NCBI GenBank assembly: GCA_964560165.1
Contig: CAZLLB010000190.1
Span: forward strand, 1 to 6,532
Length of the DNA: 6,532 nt
Source: Parvibaculum sp964560165
GTDB lineage: Bacteria; Pseudomonadota; Alphaproteobacteria; Parvibaculales; Parvibaculaceae
Direction: 5' to 3'
The notes under the pieces were generated by a model that saw nothing but the letters and a program-made list of their open reading frames with translations, ran no database searches and was not told the origin of the DNA. The position numbers were made by a program, and so were the translations under genes. The stretch's first letter is position 1. Each line of letters begins with the position of its first letter. This document shows positions 1 through 5,331 of the stretch, in pieces.

Positions 1-815
1 GGGTGAATCACTCGACCGTGCTGCGACGCATCGCTCAGCTCGAGGAACGCCTCGGTGCGCAGATGTTCGAGAAGCTGCCATCGGGCTACAGTCTGACGGT
101 TGCGGGCGAAGAAATCCTCGAATTCGCGGAGCAGATGGAGGCGTCGTCGAACCGGCTGGAGACGCGCGTCTTCGGGCGCGACCAGGGCGTACGCGGACTT
201 TTGCGGGTGACATTGCCGCCGCCCCTCGCAGCACACCTGCTTATGCCCGACTTTGCTGAGTTCGTGCGTCTGAATCCGGACATCGAGATGGAAATCTTGT
301 CGTCCGGCGAGCTGGCAAACCTGACCAACCGAGAAGCCGACCTCGCGATCCGTGTCGTCTACGACCGAAAAAACCTGCCGCTCAATCTTCACGGCCTGAA
401 GGGACCGGAGCTATTCGGCGGCTTCTACATGTCCCGCGATCGACTGGCCGCGTGGCGTGAAGGCGCGCCGGATCTGAGGTGGATCACCGTAAGCGGTCAT
501 GGTGTGCCGGACTGGGCTCGCGAGGCGGAGGCGCGCGCAACAGTGGCTCCGTTCAGGACAACGGACTTCGATGGGCAGATCGCAGCGGTGCGGCAAGGAA
601 TCGGGATGACGGCACTGCCATGCTTTGCCGGAGATGCCGACCCCTTGTTGGCGCGGGTGCCGGGCACCGATCTGCACATGTACGGAGCGCTCTGGCTTCT
701 GACGCAGGGGGAGACACGCAAGACGAAACGTGTGCGGCTCTTCACTGAGTTCGTATCTCGCAGGCTCGCCGCCTACGCGCCGCTTCTCGCGGGACTGTCC
801 TTATCGCGTGACTGA
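1..815 (+). CDS. LysR-type transcriptional regulator, 5'-truncated by the window edge
   Basis: This is a one-component DNA-binding regulator that senses a small molecule through a periplasmic-binding-protein-like domain. The frame is already open at the left edge. The first visible residues (V/M-NHSTVLRRIAQLEERLG) are the recognition-helix part of the LysR winged helix-turn-helix, so roughly 25-35 N-terminal residues lie outside the window, and the GTG at position 3 is an internal valine, not a start. The wing follows (FEKLPSGYSLTVAGEEIL), then the linker helix to about visible residue 55, then the effector domain (from about GLLRVTLPPPLAAHLLMPDF onward). The visible part is 270 residues, so the full protein would be about 300, normal for the family. 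The effector and target genes cannot be read from sequence; LysR regulators often control a divergent neighbour, which would lie to the left of this window. The family call is secure. Confidence 0.93.
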   Translation, partial: VNHSTVLRRIAQLEERLGAQMFEKLPSGYSLTVAGEEILEFAEQMEASSNRLETRVFGRDQGVRGLLRVTLPPPLAAHLLMPDFAEFVRLNPDIEMEILSSGELANLTNREADLAIRVVYDRKNLPLNLHGLKGPELFGGFYMSRDRLAAWREGAPDLRWITVSGHGVPDWAREAEARATVAPFRTTDFDGQIAAVRQGIGMTALPCFAGDADPLLARVPGTDLHMYGALWLLTQGETRKTKRVRLFTEFVSRRLAAYAPLLAGLSLSRD

Positions 816-832
816 CGCGCGGCAGGTTGCGC

Positions 833-870
833 AGGATCGCCGTTGGAAACAAGCGGATGGGCGTGATCCT
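833..870. terminator. Weak candidate bidirectional terminator between convergent genes
   Basis: The 54-bp gap between the LysR and DUF4336 stop codons contains an inverted repeat, AGGATC (833-838) and GATCCT (865-870), with a 26-nt loop that could pair a little further through GCC and GGGC. It sits where a shared terminator would be expected. The loop is long, there is no T-tract on either strand, and one arm touches the DUF4336 stop codon, so this may be chance. Confidence 0.2.
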
Positions 871-1562
871 CATACCATCAGCCACCTGAATGCGCGTCGT
901 ATGAACGCCTTGCCGTTTTCCGTCACGGGCGCTCCATGCGCCATCAGCACCTTCTCGGCGGGCCATGCGAGGATGCGTTCGAGAGCGGCCCGTGCGGCGC
1001 GGCGGTTGGTAAAGGCGACGCGGAATTTTCTTGGTACGGATGGTTCGCTGCCAAGCATGAGATCCCATTTCGCCACGACGGCGCGCCAGCCCGAAAACCA
1101 ATTGGCAGGAAATTGCTGGATCAGATCGGTGAAAATTACCGTGCCGCTTTTGGCGTGGAAAAATACCACCTCGCTCGTTATGGCGTTGCCTTGCACCAGA
1201 ACATGGTCGATCTCGCCATAGCAGTCGGGAAGCGGCGCGTTTCCCAGATCCTCGTCGAAGGCCACGTCCTTGCGCTTCTCCCTCAATCCCGGAGCAGCAT
1301 AGGTTCGGGCGCCTGGATAAGCGCGCTTCCAGTCATCGATGAACAAATGATGGAGCGAGTTCGGGGCCACCAGATGACGGACCTCCCCGAATGCGTCGAT
1401 CTCGGCCCGAAGGCTGTCCGTCAATGCAATCGGCGACCAGACGAAAAGCTTTCCGCCAGACAATCTTATGACGACCATGCGGGTCGGGTATCGGAAGCCG
1501 GCCATGGCCACGACATCGGAACCATCTGCGATCCAGATCTCGTGACCGAATTGTTTCAACAT
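870..1562 (-). CDS. DUF4336 family protein (metallo-beta-lactamase-like fold)
   Basis: This is a 230-residue cytoplasmic protein of the DUF4336 family; its substrate and reaction are unknown. Family features are an N-terminal strand (EIWIADG, about 8-14), PTRMVVIRL (26-34), FVWSPIAL (40-47), the family block APNSLHHLF (66-74), VVFFHAKSGTVIFTDL (132-147) and a C-terminal VLMAHGAP (205-212). The strand order and the final HG resemble a metallo-beta-lactamase hydrolase, but the usual HxHxDH motif is replaced by the HH at 71-72. I chose the ATG at 1560-1562 because GGGGAGAAAGG lies 6 nt before it on the minus strand and the family start (MLKQFG...) fits. An upstream in-frame ATG at 1617-1619 would add 19 residues from the intergenic region and has no such support. 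The gene is divergent from the methyltransferase and convergent with the LysR gene. Confidence 0.88.
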   Translation of the reverse strand: MLKQFGHEIWIADGSDVVAMAGFRYPTRMVVIRLSGGKLFVWSPIALTDSLRAEIDAFGEVRHLVAPNSLHHLFIDDWKRAYPGARTYAAPGLREKRKDVAFDEDLGNAPLPDCYGEIDHVLVQGNAITSEVVFFHAKSGTVIFTDLIQQFPANWFSGWRAVVAKWDLMLGSEPSVPRKFRVAFTNRRAARAALERILAWPAEKVLMAHGAPVTENGKAFIRRAFRWLMV

Positions 1563-1613
1563 GCCCGACCTTTCTCCCCTCGAAATTTGCAGCGAGGACC
1601 GCTCGCCAATACC

Positions 1614-1644
1614 TTGCACAACGATACGGATAAGAATTTATTCT
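1614..1644 (+). promoter_or_regulatory. Candidate promoter and small palindrome in the DUF4336/methyltransferase divergent region
   Basis: The 130-bp gap between the two divergent starts (1563-1692) must carry promoters for both genes. A plausible plus-strand pair is TTGCAC (1614-1619) and TTTATT (1637-1642) with 17 bp between them, each matching the sigma-70-type consensus at 4 of 6 positions. Overlying the -10 is a perfect inverted repeat, AGAAT-TT-ATTCT (1633-1644), in the only AT-rich patch of the gap, so it could be an operator or simply a melting region. No matching minus-strand promoter stood out. Confidence 0.25.
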
Positions 1645-1692
1645 GTCTGTTGATATTCGAGTGGTACCGAGCGCGCTGGCGGAGGCATACCA

Positions 1693-2562
1693 ATGGCATC
1701 CGATGACCGACAAGCCAAAGCGCCGGACAGCACAGCGGCGCGCGTCGCCTTGTGGCGAGCCTTGCATATGCAGGTCGATCCACCTCCCCATGTGATAGAC
1801 GATCAGATCGGCCTTCAATTGGTCGCTCCCGAAGACGGCTGGCGTCAGCGCCCCGATATGGACCCGCTCTTCACGCGCCCCTTCCGTGCCTCCATCGTAG
1901 GGCGGGCGCGCTTCATTGAGGATCTGGTCGCGGATGCGGCGCGCCATGGTGTCCGTCAATATGTCATCCTTGGCGCGGGCCTTGACACATTCGCCCAGCG
2001 CAGACCGGAGATCGCCTCTTGTTTGGCGGTGTTTGAAGTGGATCAACCGGGTGCTCAGGCATGGAAGAGACAGCGCCTGACGGAGCTTGGTTTCGGCGTC
2101 CCCGATTGGCTGCGGCTGGTGCCCGTCAATTTCGAGACGGACGGCGCATGGTGGCGGCATCTGGCGGCGGCTGGTTTCGATGCCCATGCGCCTGCCGTGG
2201 TGGCCTCCACCGGCGTCAGCATGTATCTCACAAAGGATGCGATCATGGTGACGCTGCGCCATGTCGCCTCGCTCGCGCCCGGCTCGCAGCTCGCCATGTC
2301 GTTCCTGTTGCCGCTGGACCTCACGGACCCGGAGATACGTCCGGGGCTTAAGCGTGCAGTGCAAGGCGCGCGCGCCAGCGGCACGCCCTTCATTAGTTTC
2401 TTCACGCCGGACGAAATGCTGGCAATGGCCCGCGAAGCCGGATTTGGGCAAGCGCAGCACATATCGGCAGCCATGCTCACGAAGCGCTATTTCGCGGGGA
2501 GAGCCGATGGGTTTCGACCGCCGAATAATGGGGAAGAGTTGCTGGTTGCAACGGCGGGATGA
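1693..2562 (+). CDS. Class I SAM-dependent methyltransferase, LCM/TIGR00027 type
   Basis: This 289-residue cytoplasmic protein is predicted to move a methyl group from S-adenosylmethionine to an unknown acceptor. The Rossmann-fold SAM motif I is VILGAGLDTF (91-100), with the GxGxDT signature of this family, and the acidic loop binding the ribose is FEVDQP (114-119). STGVSMYLT (172-180) is the family's post-motif block, and FFTPDEMLAMAREAGF (236-251) is the usual C-terminal helix and turn. The leucine carboxyl methyltransferase family (PF04072) covers this group, but most bacterial members have no known substrate; some act in secondary metabolism. The start is fixed by GGAGG at 1681-1685, 7 nt before the ATG. 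The gene is divergent from the DUF4336 gene and meets the DNA-repair methyltransferase gene tail to tail. Despite the shared word, the two methyltransferases are unrelated. Confidence 0.88.
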   Translation: MASDDRQAKAPDSTAARVALWRALHMQVDPPPHVIDDQIGLQLVAPEDGWRQRPDMDPLFTRPFRASIVGRARFIEDLVADAARHGVRQYVILGAGLDTFAQRRPEIASCLAVFEVDQPGAQAWKRQRLTELGFGVPDWLRLVPVNFETDGAWWRHLAAAGFDAHAPAVVASTGVSMYLTKDAIMVTLRHVASLAPGSQLAMSFLLPLDLTDPEIRPGLKRAVQGARASGTPFISFFTPDEMLAMAREAGFGQAQHISAAMLTKRYFAGRADGFRPPNNGEELLVATAG

Positions 2563-2575
2563 TGGTTGCTCGGCC

Positions 2576-3154
2576 TTAAAATCCGAAAGAGTCCTGAGCC
2601 GGCTTCGGTGGCGCAAGATCAACGCCCTCCAGCTCAAGCATCCGCGCTTTCGCCACCGAACCGCCCGGCGCTGAAAAGCCGCCGACTTTTCCGCCTGCCG
2701 CCAACACGCGGTGGCACGGAATAATCAGCGCCACCGGATTTTTAGCCATCGCCTGACCGACATCGCGCGCGGCTTCCGGTCCCGCGCCGAGTTCCTTGGC
2801 CAATGCGCCATAGGTTGTCGTGTGCCCCCATCCGATCCGTCTAGTCGCGGCATATATCTGTTTGAAGAAAGCATCCTGCTCGCCGAGGTCGAGCGTCACG
2901 TCAGAAAAATCGACAGCCTCACCCTCGAAATAGCGTTGCACAGCGACGACCGTTTTGCCCATTTCAGGCGTGGCGGCGGCAGGCGTCGCGCCGGGCATCC
3001 GCCGCCGCAAAAGCCGCTCCGTCGCCTCGGCGCTTTGCGTCGGCAACTGGAAGCGCGTGACGCCGACATCGTTCCAGCCGATGCCGCAAAATCCGCCAGC
3101 GGTTTCGAAGATGAGATAATGCTGCCTCGTCCCGTCCATCTCGACGTCTCGCAT
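2576..3154 (-). CDS. ogt: Methylated-DNA--[protein]-cysteine S-methyltransferase (O6-alkylguanine repair)
   Basis: This 192-residue suicide repair protein takes the alkyl group from O6-methylguanine (and O4-methylthymine) onto its own cysteine. The active-site block is NPVALIIPCHRV (139-150), with acceptor Cys147 followed by His148. Upstream lie the DNA-binding helices with Tyr115 (TTTYGALAKELG) and the probable arginine finger Arg130 (AARDVGQAMAKNP). The glycine-rich VGGFSAPGG (157-165) follows. An N-terminal alpha/beta domain of about 90 residues precedes the catalytic domain, which is the Ogt arrangement; there is no Ada AraC or zinc domain. The start is uncertain: the ATG at 3152-3154 has no clear Shine-Dalgarno sequence, and an ATG five codons later (3137-3139) also fits the family. 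I kept the longer form. The symbol ogt is by family; an Ada-type or other MGMT name is possible. The gene diverges from the ArsR gene. Confidence 0.92.
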   Translation of the reverse strand: MRDVEMDGTRQHYLIFETAGGFCGIGWNDVGVTRFQLPTQSAEATERLLRRRMPGATPAAATPEMGKTVVAVQRYFEGEAVDFSDVTLDLGEQDAFFKQIYAATRRIGWGHTTTYGALAKELGAGPEAARDVGQAMAKNPVALIIPCHRVLAAGGKVGGFSAPGGSVAKARMLELEGVDLAPPKPAQDSFGF

Positions 3155-3225
3155 ATTCGATGACTTATTTTATGTAATCGGCCCGGTTCATTTTACGACT
3201 CTCATTTCCACGCGCATCCCCGCTC

Positions 3226-3257
3226 TTGCCGCTCAGGCTAGGGCATGATACTTAAGT
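3226..3257 (+). promoter_or_regulatory. Candidate promoter/operator overlapping the 5' end of the ArsR gene
   Basis: TTGCCG (3226-3231) and GATACT (3248-3253) are separated by 16 bp, each matching consensus at 4 of 6 positions. Transcription from here would begin at about 3260, the ATG chosen for the ArsR protein. The perfect 8-bp palindrome ACTTAAGT (3250-3257) overlaps the -10, and CTTAA recurs at 3263-3267. ArsR-family regulators commonly repress their own promoters at such sites, so an autoregulatory operator is plausible but unproven. Confidence 0.28.
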
Positions 3258-3259
3258 TT

Positions 3260-3598
3260 ATGCTTAACCAATCAAGCTCACTCGACGGCCTTTATCAGGC
3301 GCTCGCCGAACCGGCGCGCAGGGTGATGGTGGAACGCCTCACGCGCGGGCCTGCTTCCGTCAGCGAGCTGGCCAAGCCTCTCGACATGTCGCTCTCGGCT
3401 GTCATGCAGCATCTCCACGTGCTCGAAGCGAGCGGCCTCGTGCGAACTGAGAAGACCGGCCGCGTCCGCACCTGCCGCATCGAGCCGCAGGCGCTGAAGG
3501 CGGCGGAAGCATGGCTCAACGCCCAGCGCATGATGTGGGAAAAGCGCCTCGACCGTCTCGGCGACTATCTGGCGAAAACGGCAGGCGAGCCTGAATAA
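3260..3598 (+). CDS. ArsR/SmtB-family winged-helix transcriptional regulator
   Basis: This 112-residue cytoplasmic DNA-binding protein is probably a dimeric repressor. The family signature is clear: LYQALAEPARRVMVERL (helices 1-2), a helix-turn-helix in SVSELAKPLDMSLSAVMQHLHVLEASGLV with the recognition helix around SAVMQHLHVLE, and the wing RTEKTGRVRTCRI. It lacks the CxC metal site of arsenic and cadmium sensors. It belongs to the subgroup with VSELAKPL and RVRTCRIEP, which usually sits just upstream of an SRPBCC (AHSA1) gene; no such partner follows here. I chose the ATG at 3260 because family members typically begin MLNQSS. An ATG at 3245, directly after an in-frame TAG at 3239, would add MILKF. 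Neither start has a Shine-Dalgarno sequence, so a leaderless message from the promoter ending near 3253 would fit. The target genes are unknown; the divergent repair gene and the gene itself are candidates. Confidence 0.9.
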   Translation: MLNQSSSLDGLYQALAEPARRVMVERLTRGPASVSELAKPLDMSLSAVMQHLHVLEASGLVRTEKTGRVRTCRIEPQALKAAEAWLNAQRMMWEKRLDRLGDYLAKTAGEPE

Positions 3599-3886
3599 CT
3601 ATTCACGCCCGTCGCCGATCTTGTGGGCGGGCGGGGGCATCTTTCCTCTCTGCGAAGAATTCCCACTTACATGCTCCGCTGCACGCTCCATTTCCCGTTG
3701 ATCGCCTTCCATGAAGGGACACAACCGGAGTGTCTGTTGTGTGGATGGTGAGCGGCGCAAGCCGCGCGGGGGCAGACATCTCGGGAGCACCGCTCCGCGA
3801 GGCCATCCGTGTTTCCAGCCTCCCGTTCCCTCGCGCCTCGAACCCGGCTAGTCTGGCTTTCTGTTTGCTTGAAGGAGCCATGAAGT
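3599..3886. other. 288-bp intergenic region with three successive hairpins, no convincing gene
   Basis: No open frame here shows a credible start with ribosome site or a recognisable protein family. Three perfect or near-perfect stem-loops follow each other. ACACAAC (3719-3725) pairs with GTTGTGT (3736-3742) across a 10-nt loop. GCGGC (3752-3756) pairs with GCCGC (3761-3765) across GCAA, a stable GNRA-type loop. CTCGGGAGC (3780-3788) pairs with GCTCC-g-CGAG (3792-3801) with one bulge. Near the right end TTCCCT (3826-3831) and TAGTCT (3849-3854) lie 17 bp apart and could be the promoter of the TPR gene, giving a leader of about 25 nt. Short hairpins are common by chance in GC-rich DNA, so an RNA gene is possible, not shown. 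Confidence 0.35.
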
Positions 3887-3889
3887 ATG
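3872..3889 (+). promoter_or_regulatory. Ribosome binding site that decides the TPR gene start, with an out-of-frame decoy ATG
   Basis: AAGGAG (3872-3877) is a strong Shine-Dalgarno sequence. Two ATGs follow: one at 3880, only 2 nt after it, and one at 3887, 9 nt after it. The 3880 frame ends after 34 codons (TAA at 3982-3984) and makes no recognisable protein. The 3887 frame gives a standard signal peptide and TPR protein. The second spacing is the normal one, so 3887 is the real start. ATGAAGT and ATGAAGA stand in tandem (3880-3886, 3887-3893), suggesting a small duplication. Confidence 0.6.
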
Positions 3890-4459
3890 AAGAAACGCCC
3901 GGCGCTGATCCTGTTTGCCGTTTTCGGCCTTTGGCCTGCGCTGGCCGTCGCTTCCGCTCACGCCAGCGGCGTCGAGGACAGTAATAATTGCTACGACCAG
4001 TTTCGCAGCGGCGATATGAAGGCCGCCATCGACTATTGCACCAAGGCGATCAACTCCGGCGAACTTGAGGAGCCCGATCTCGTCGGCGCACTCATCAATC
4101 GCGGTGTCGCTTTCCGCAACGAAGGCAACTACAAGCTCGCCATCGTCGATTATACGACGGCTCTGAAACATGCGCCCAAGGATGCGATGATCTATGCCAA
4201 CCGCGCCAATGCGCGCCGCGAGCTGGGCGAGTTCAAATCAGCGATGACCGACGCCAATCAGGCGATCAAGCTCGATCCCGCGCGTCCGGCCTCATTCTAT
4301 ACGCGCGGTGCCGTCTATGAGGCGGATGGTCAGTTCAAGCTCGCGCGCAAGGATTACATGCAGGCGCTGACGCTCGAGCCCGCCAATATGGACTATCAGA
4401 ACAAGATTTTGACGCTCGACGCCAAGCTGTCGGGCGCGGGGCAGGGGACCGTTCAATGA
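3887..4459 (+). CDS. Exported tetratricopeptide-repeat (TPR) protein
   Basis: This 190-residue protein is predicted to be exported by Sec and act in the periplasm as a protein-binding scaffold. It has a classic signal peptide: MKKR, a hydrophobic core (ALILFAVFGLWPALAVA, 6-22), and a likely signal peptidase I site after AHA (24-26). The mature part is TPR: a degenerate first helical pair (about 32-63), then three good 34-residue repeats at about 66-99, 100-133 and 134-167, each with the small-residue and aromatic pattern (for example NRGVAFRNEGNYKLAIVDY, and GEFKSAMTDANQAIKLDP). Two cysteines, Cys35 and Cys51, face each other in the first helical pair and could form a disulphide. There is no lipobox. 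The gene overlaps the next by ATGA, so the two are translationally coupled. A start site with AAGGAG 9 nt away supports the ATG at 3887. The partner protein is unknown; the neighbouring membrane protein is the best guess. Confidence 0.88.
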   Translation: MKKRPALILFAVFGLWPALAVASAHASGVEDSNNCYDQFRSGDMKAAIDYCTKAINSGELEEPDLVGALINRGVAFRNEGNYKLAIVDYTTALKHAPKDAMIYANRANARRELGEFKSAMTDANQAIKLDPARPASFYTRGAVYEADGQFKLARKDYMQALTLEPANMDYQNKILTLDAKLSGAGQGTVQ

Positions 4460-5265
4460 GCAATATGCGCAATCCGATGAGCGATCTTCGCGACGAGTTC
4501 AATCCCAAACAACTCGACGTTCTCGCCGCCGTTCGCGAAGCCTATTCCGGCTCGTGGAACCACATGGGCGAAATGCTCCGGCTGATCTGGCTTCCCGGCG
4601 TGCTTTATCTCGCGCTCAGCCTGGCCGGCGCGCTGCTGGCCGATGACGGCCAGGTTGTTCTGCGGATCGTGATCGAATTCGCCTCGCTGTTTCTCTGGCC
4701 CGTCATCGCGGTCGCCTGGCATCGCTTCATTCTGCTCGGCGATGCGCCCACGGGCACATATCAGATCAATTTCGGCCAGCGTGAAGCGCGTTTTTTGATG
4801 GTCTCCTTCTTTCTCGTCCTGATGCTGATGCCCGGCTTCTTCATCACGACACTGACATCCCAGACACAAGGCCTCGGGCCGTCAGCATCGCTCATCGGCT
4901 TTGCGGGCATCCTGCTGGCTTTTGTCGGCATCTATTTTCTGGTGCGCCTGCTTTTGCTTCTTCCCGCCGTCGCCATCGACGAGCCGATCAACGTCCGCCT
5001 GATCCTTGAGCGAACGCGGGGCAATTTCTGGCGTCTCGTCGCCATCTGCATTCTCTCGAGCCTGCCTCTGGTGGTGGCCTATTGGGTCGTCATGTCCATT
5101 GCGCTTTCGCTTGGCATTCCGGTCGCCATCCCGATGCTTCTGTCTTCGGTGCTCTCGATCTTCTTTGCCATCGTCAACGTGGCGATCCTCTCCATCGCCT
5201 ATCGAGAACTCATCGGCCCGCCCGGCGCAATGGCCGGCGACCTCGATCGTCCGGACACGCTGTAA
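4456..5265 (+). CDS. Polytopic inner-membrane protein of unknown function (first of a paralogous pair)
   Basis: This 269-residue integral membrane protein has about six predicted helices (roughly 42-62, 70-88, 112-132, 145-169, 192-216, 222-247) after a 40-residue hydrophilic N-terminus. It is not a family I can name. It shares four blocks with the gene at 5332-6186: WHRFILLG (88-95), EARFL (110-114), RTRGNFW (186-192) and LSIAYRELIG (245-254), in the same order and spacing relative to the helices. The overall look, with several long helices and conserved polar blocks at their ends, recalls YciC- and glycerophosphodiesterase-membrane-domain-like proteins, but no transport or catalytic motif is visible. 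The ATG overlaps the TPR stop codon (ATGA), and AGGGGA (4443-4448) lies 7 nt before it. It is almost certainly cotranscribed with the TPR gene. A weak alternative start at Met4 or Met8 is possible. Confidence 0.85.
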   Translation: MSNMRNPMSDLRDEFNPKQLDVLAAVREAYSGSWNHMGEMLRLIWLPGVLYLALSLAGALLADDGQVVLRIVIEFASLFLWPVIAVAWHRFILLGDAPTGTYQINFGQREARFLMVSFFLVLMLMPGFFITTLTSQTQGLGPSASLIGFAGILLAFVGIYFLVRLLLLLPAVAIDEPINVRLILERTRGNFWRLVAICILSSLPLVVAYWVVMSIALSLGIPVAIPMLLSSVLSIFFAIVNVAILSIAYRELIGPPGAMAGDLDRPDTL

Positions 5266-5273
5266 TTCGCGGG

Positions 5274-5302
5274 TTGCCAAATCATTATTCCTCCCATTAG
5301 GC
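5274..5302 (+). promoter_or_regulatory. Candidate internal promoter before the second membrane-protein gene
   Basis: In the 66-bp gap between the membrane genes, TTGCCA (5274-5279, 5 of 6 to the -35 consensus) and TTAGGC (5297-5302) are 17 bp apart in an AT-richer patch. The -10 is poor by E. coli standards, though alphaproteobacterial -10 elements are loose. There is no terminator hairpin with a T-tract in this gap, so read-through from the upstream gene is also likely. Confidence 0.25.
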
Positions 5303-5331
5303 TGAAATTCTGATTCCGCGCTGGGGGAGCC

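Noticed and set aside
936..1706. Long plus-strand open frame opposite the DUF4336 gene
   Set aside because: It mirrors the real gene on the other strand, shows no family pattern, and has no ribosome site. GC-rich coding DNA often leaves such open frames.
1333..2637. 434-codon minus-strand open frame across the methyltransferase gene
   Set aside because: It is long but arginine-, histidine- and glutamine-rich with no domain, and it overlaps three well-supported genes. The plus-strand protein has clear SAM-binding motifs.
3582..3593. CAGG-CGAG-CCTG inverted repeat at the ArsR stop as a terminator
   Set aside because: Only a 4-bp stem, inside the coding region, with no T-tract.
3607..3634. GCCCG and CGGGC arms after the ArsR gene as a terminator
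   Set aside because: The loop is about 15-18 nt, the stem is 5 bp and no T run follows directly.
3671..3751. 26-codon plus-strand frame with a CLLC motif in the gene-free stretch
   Set aside because: No ribosome site precedes it, the motif is too short to mean anything, and it overlaps the hairpins.
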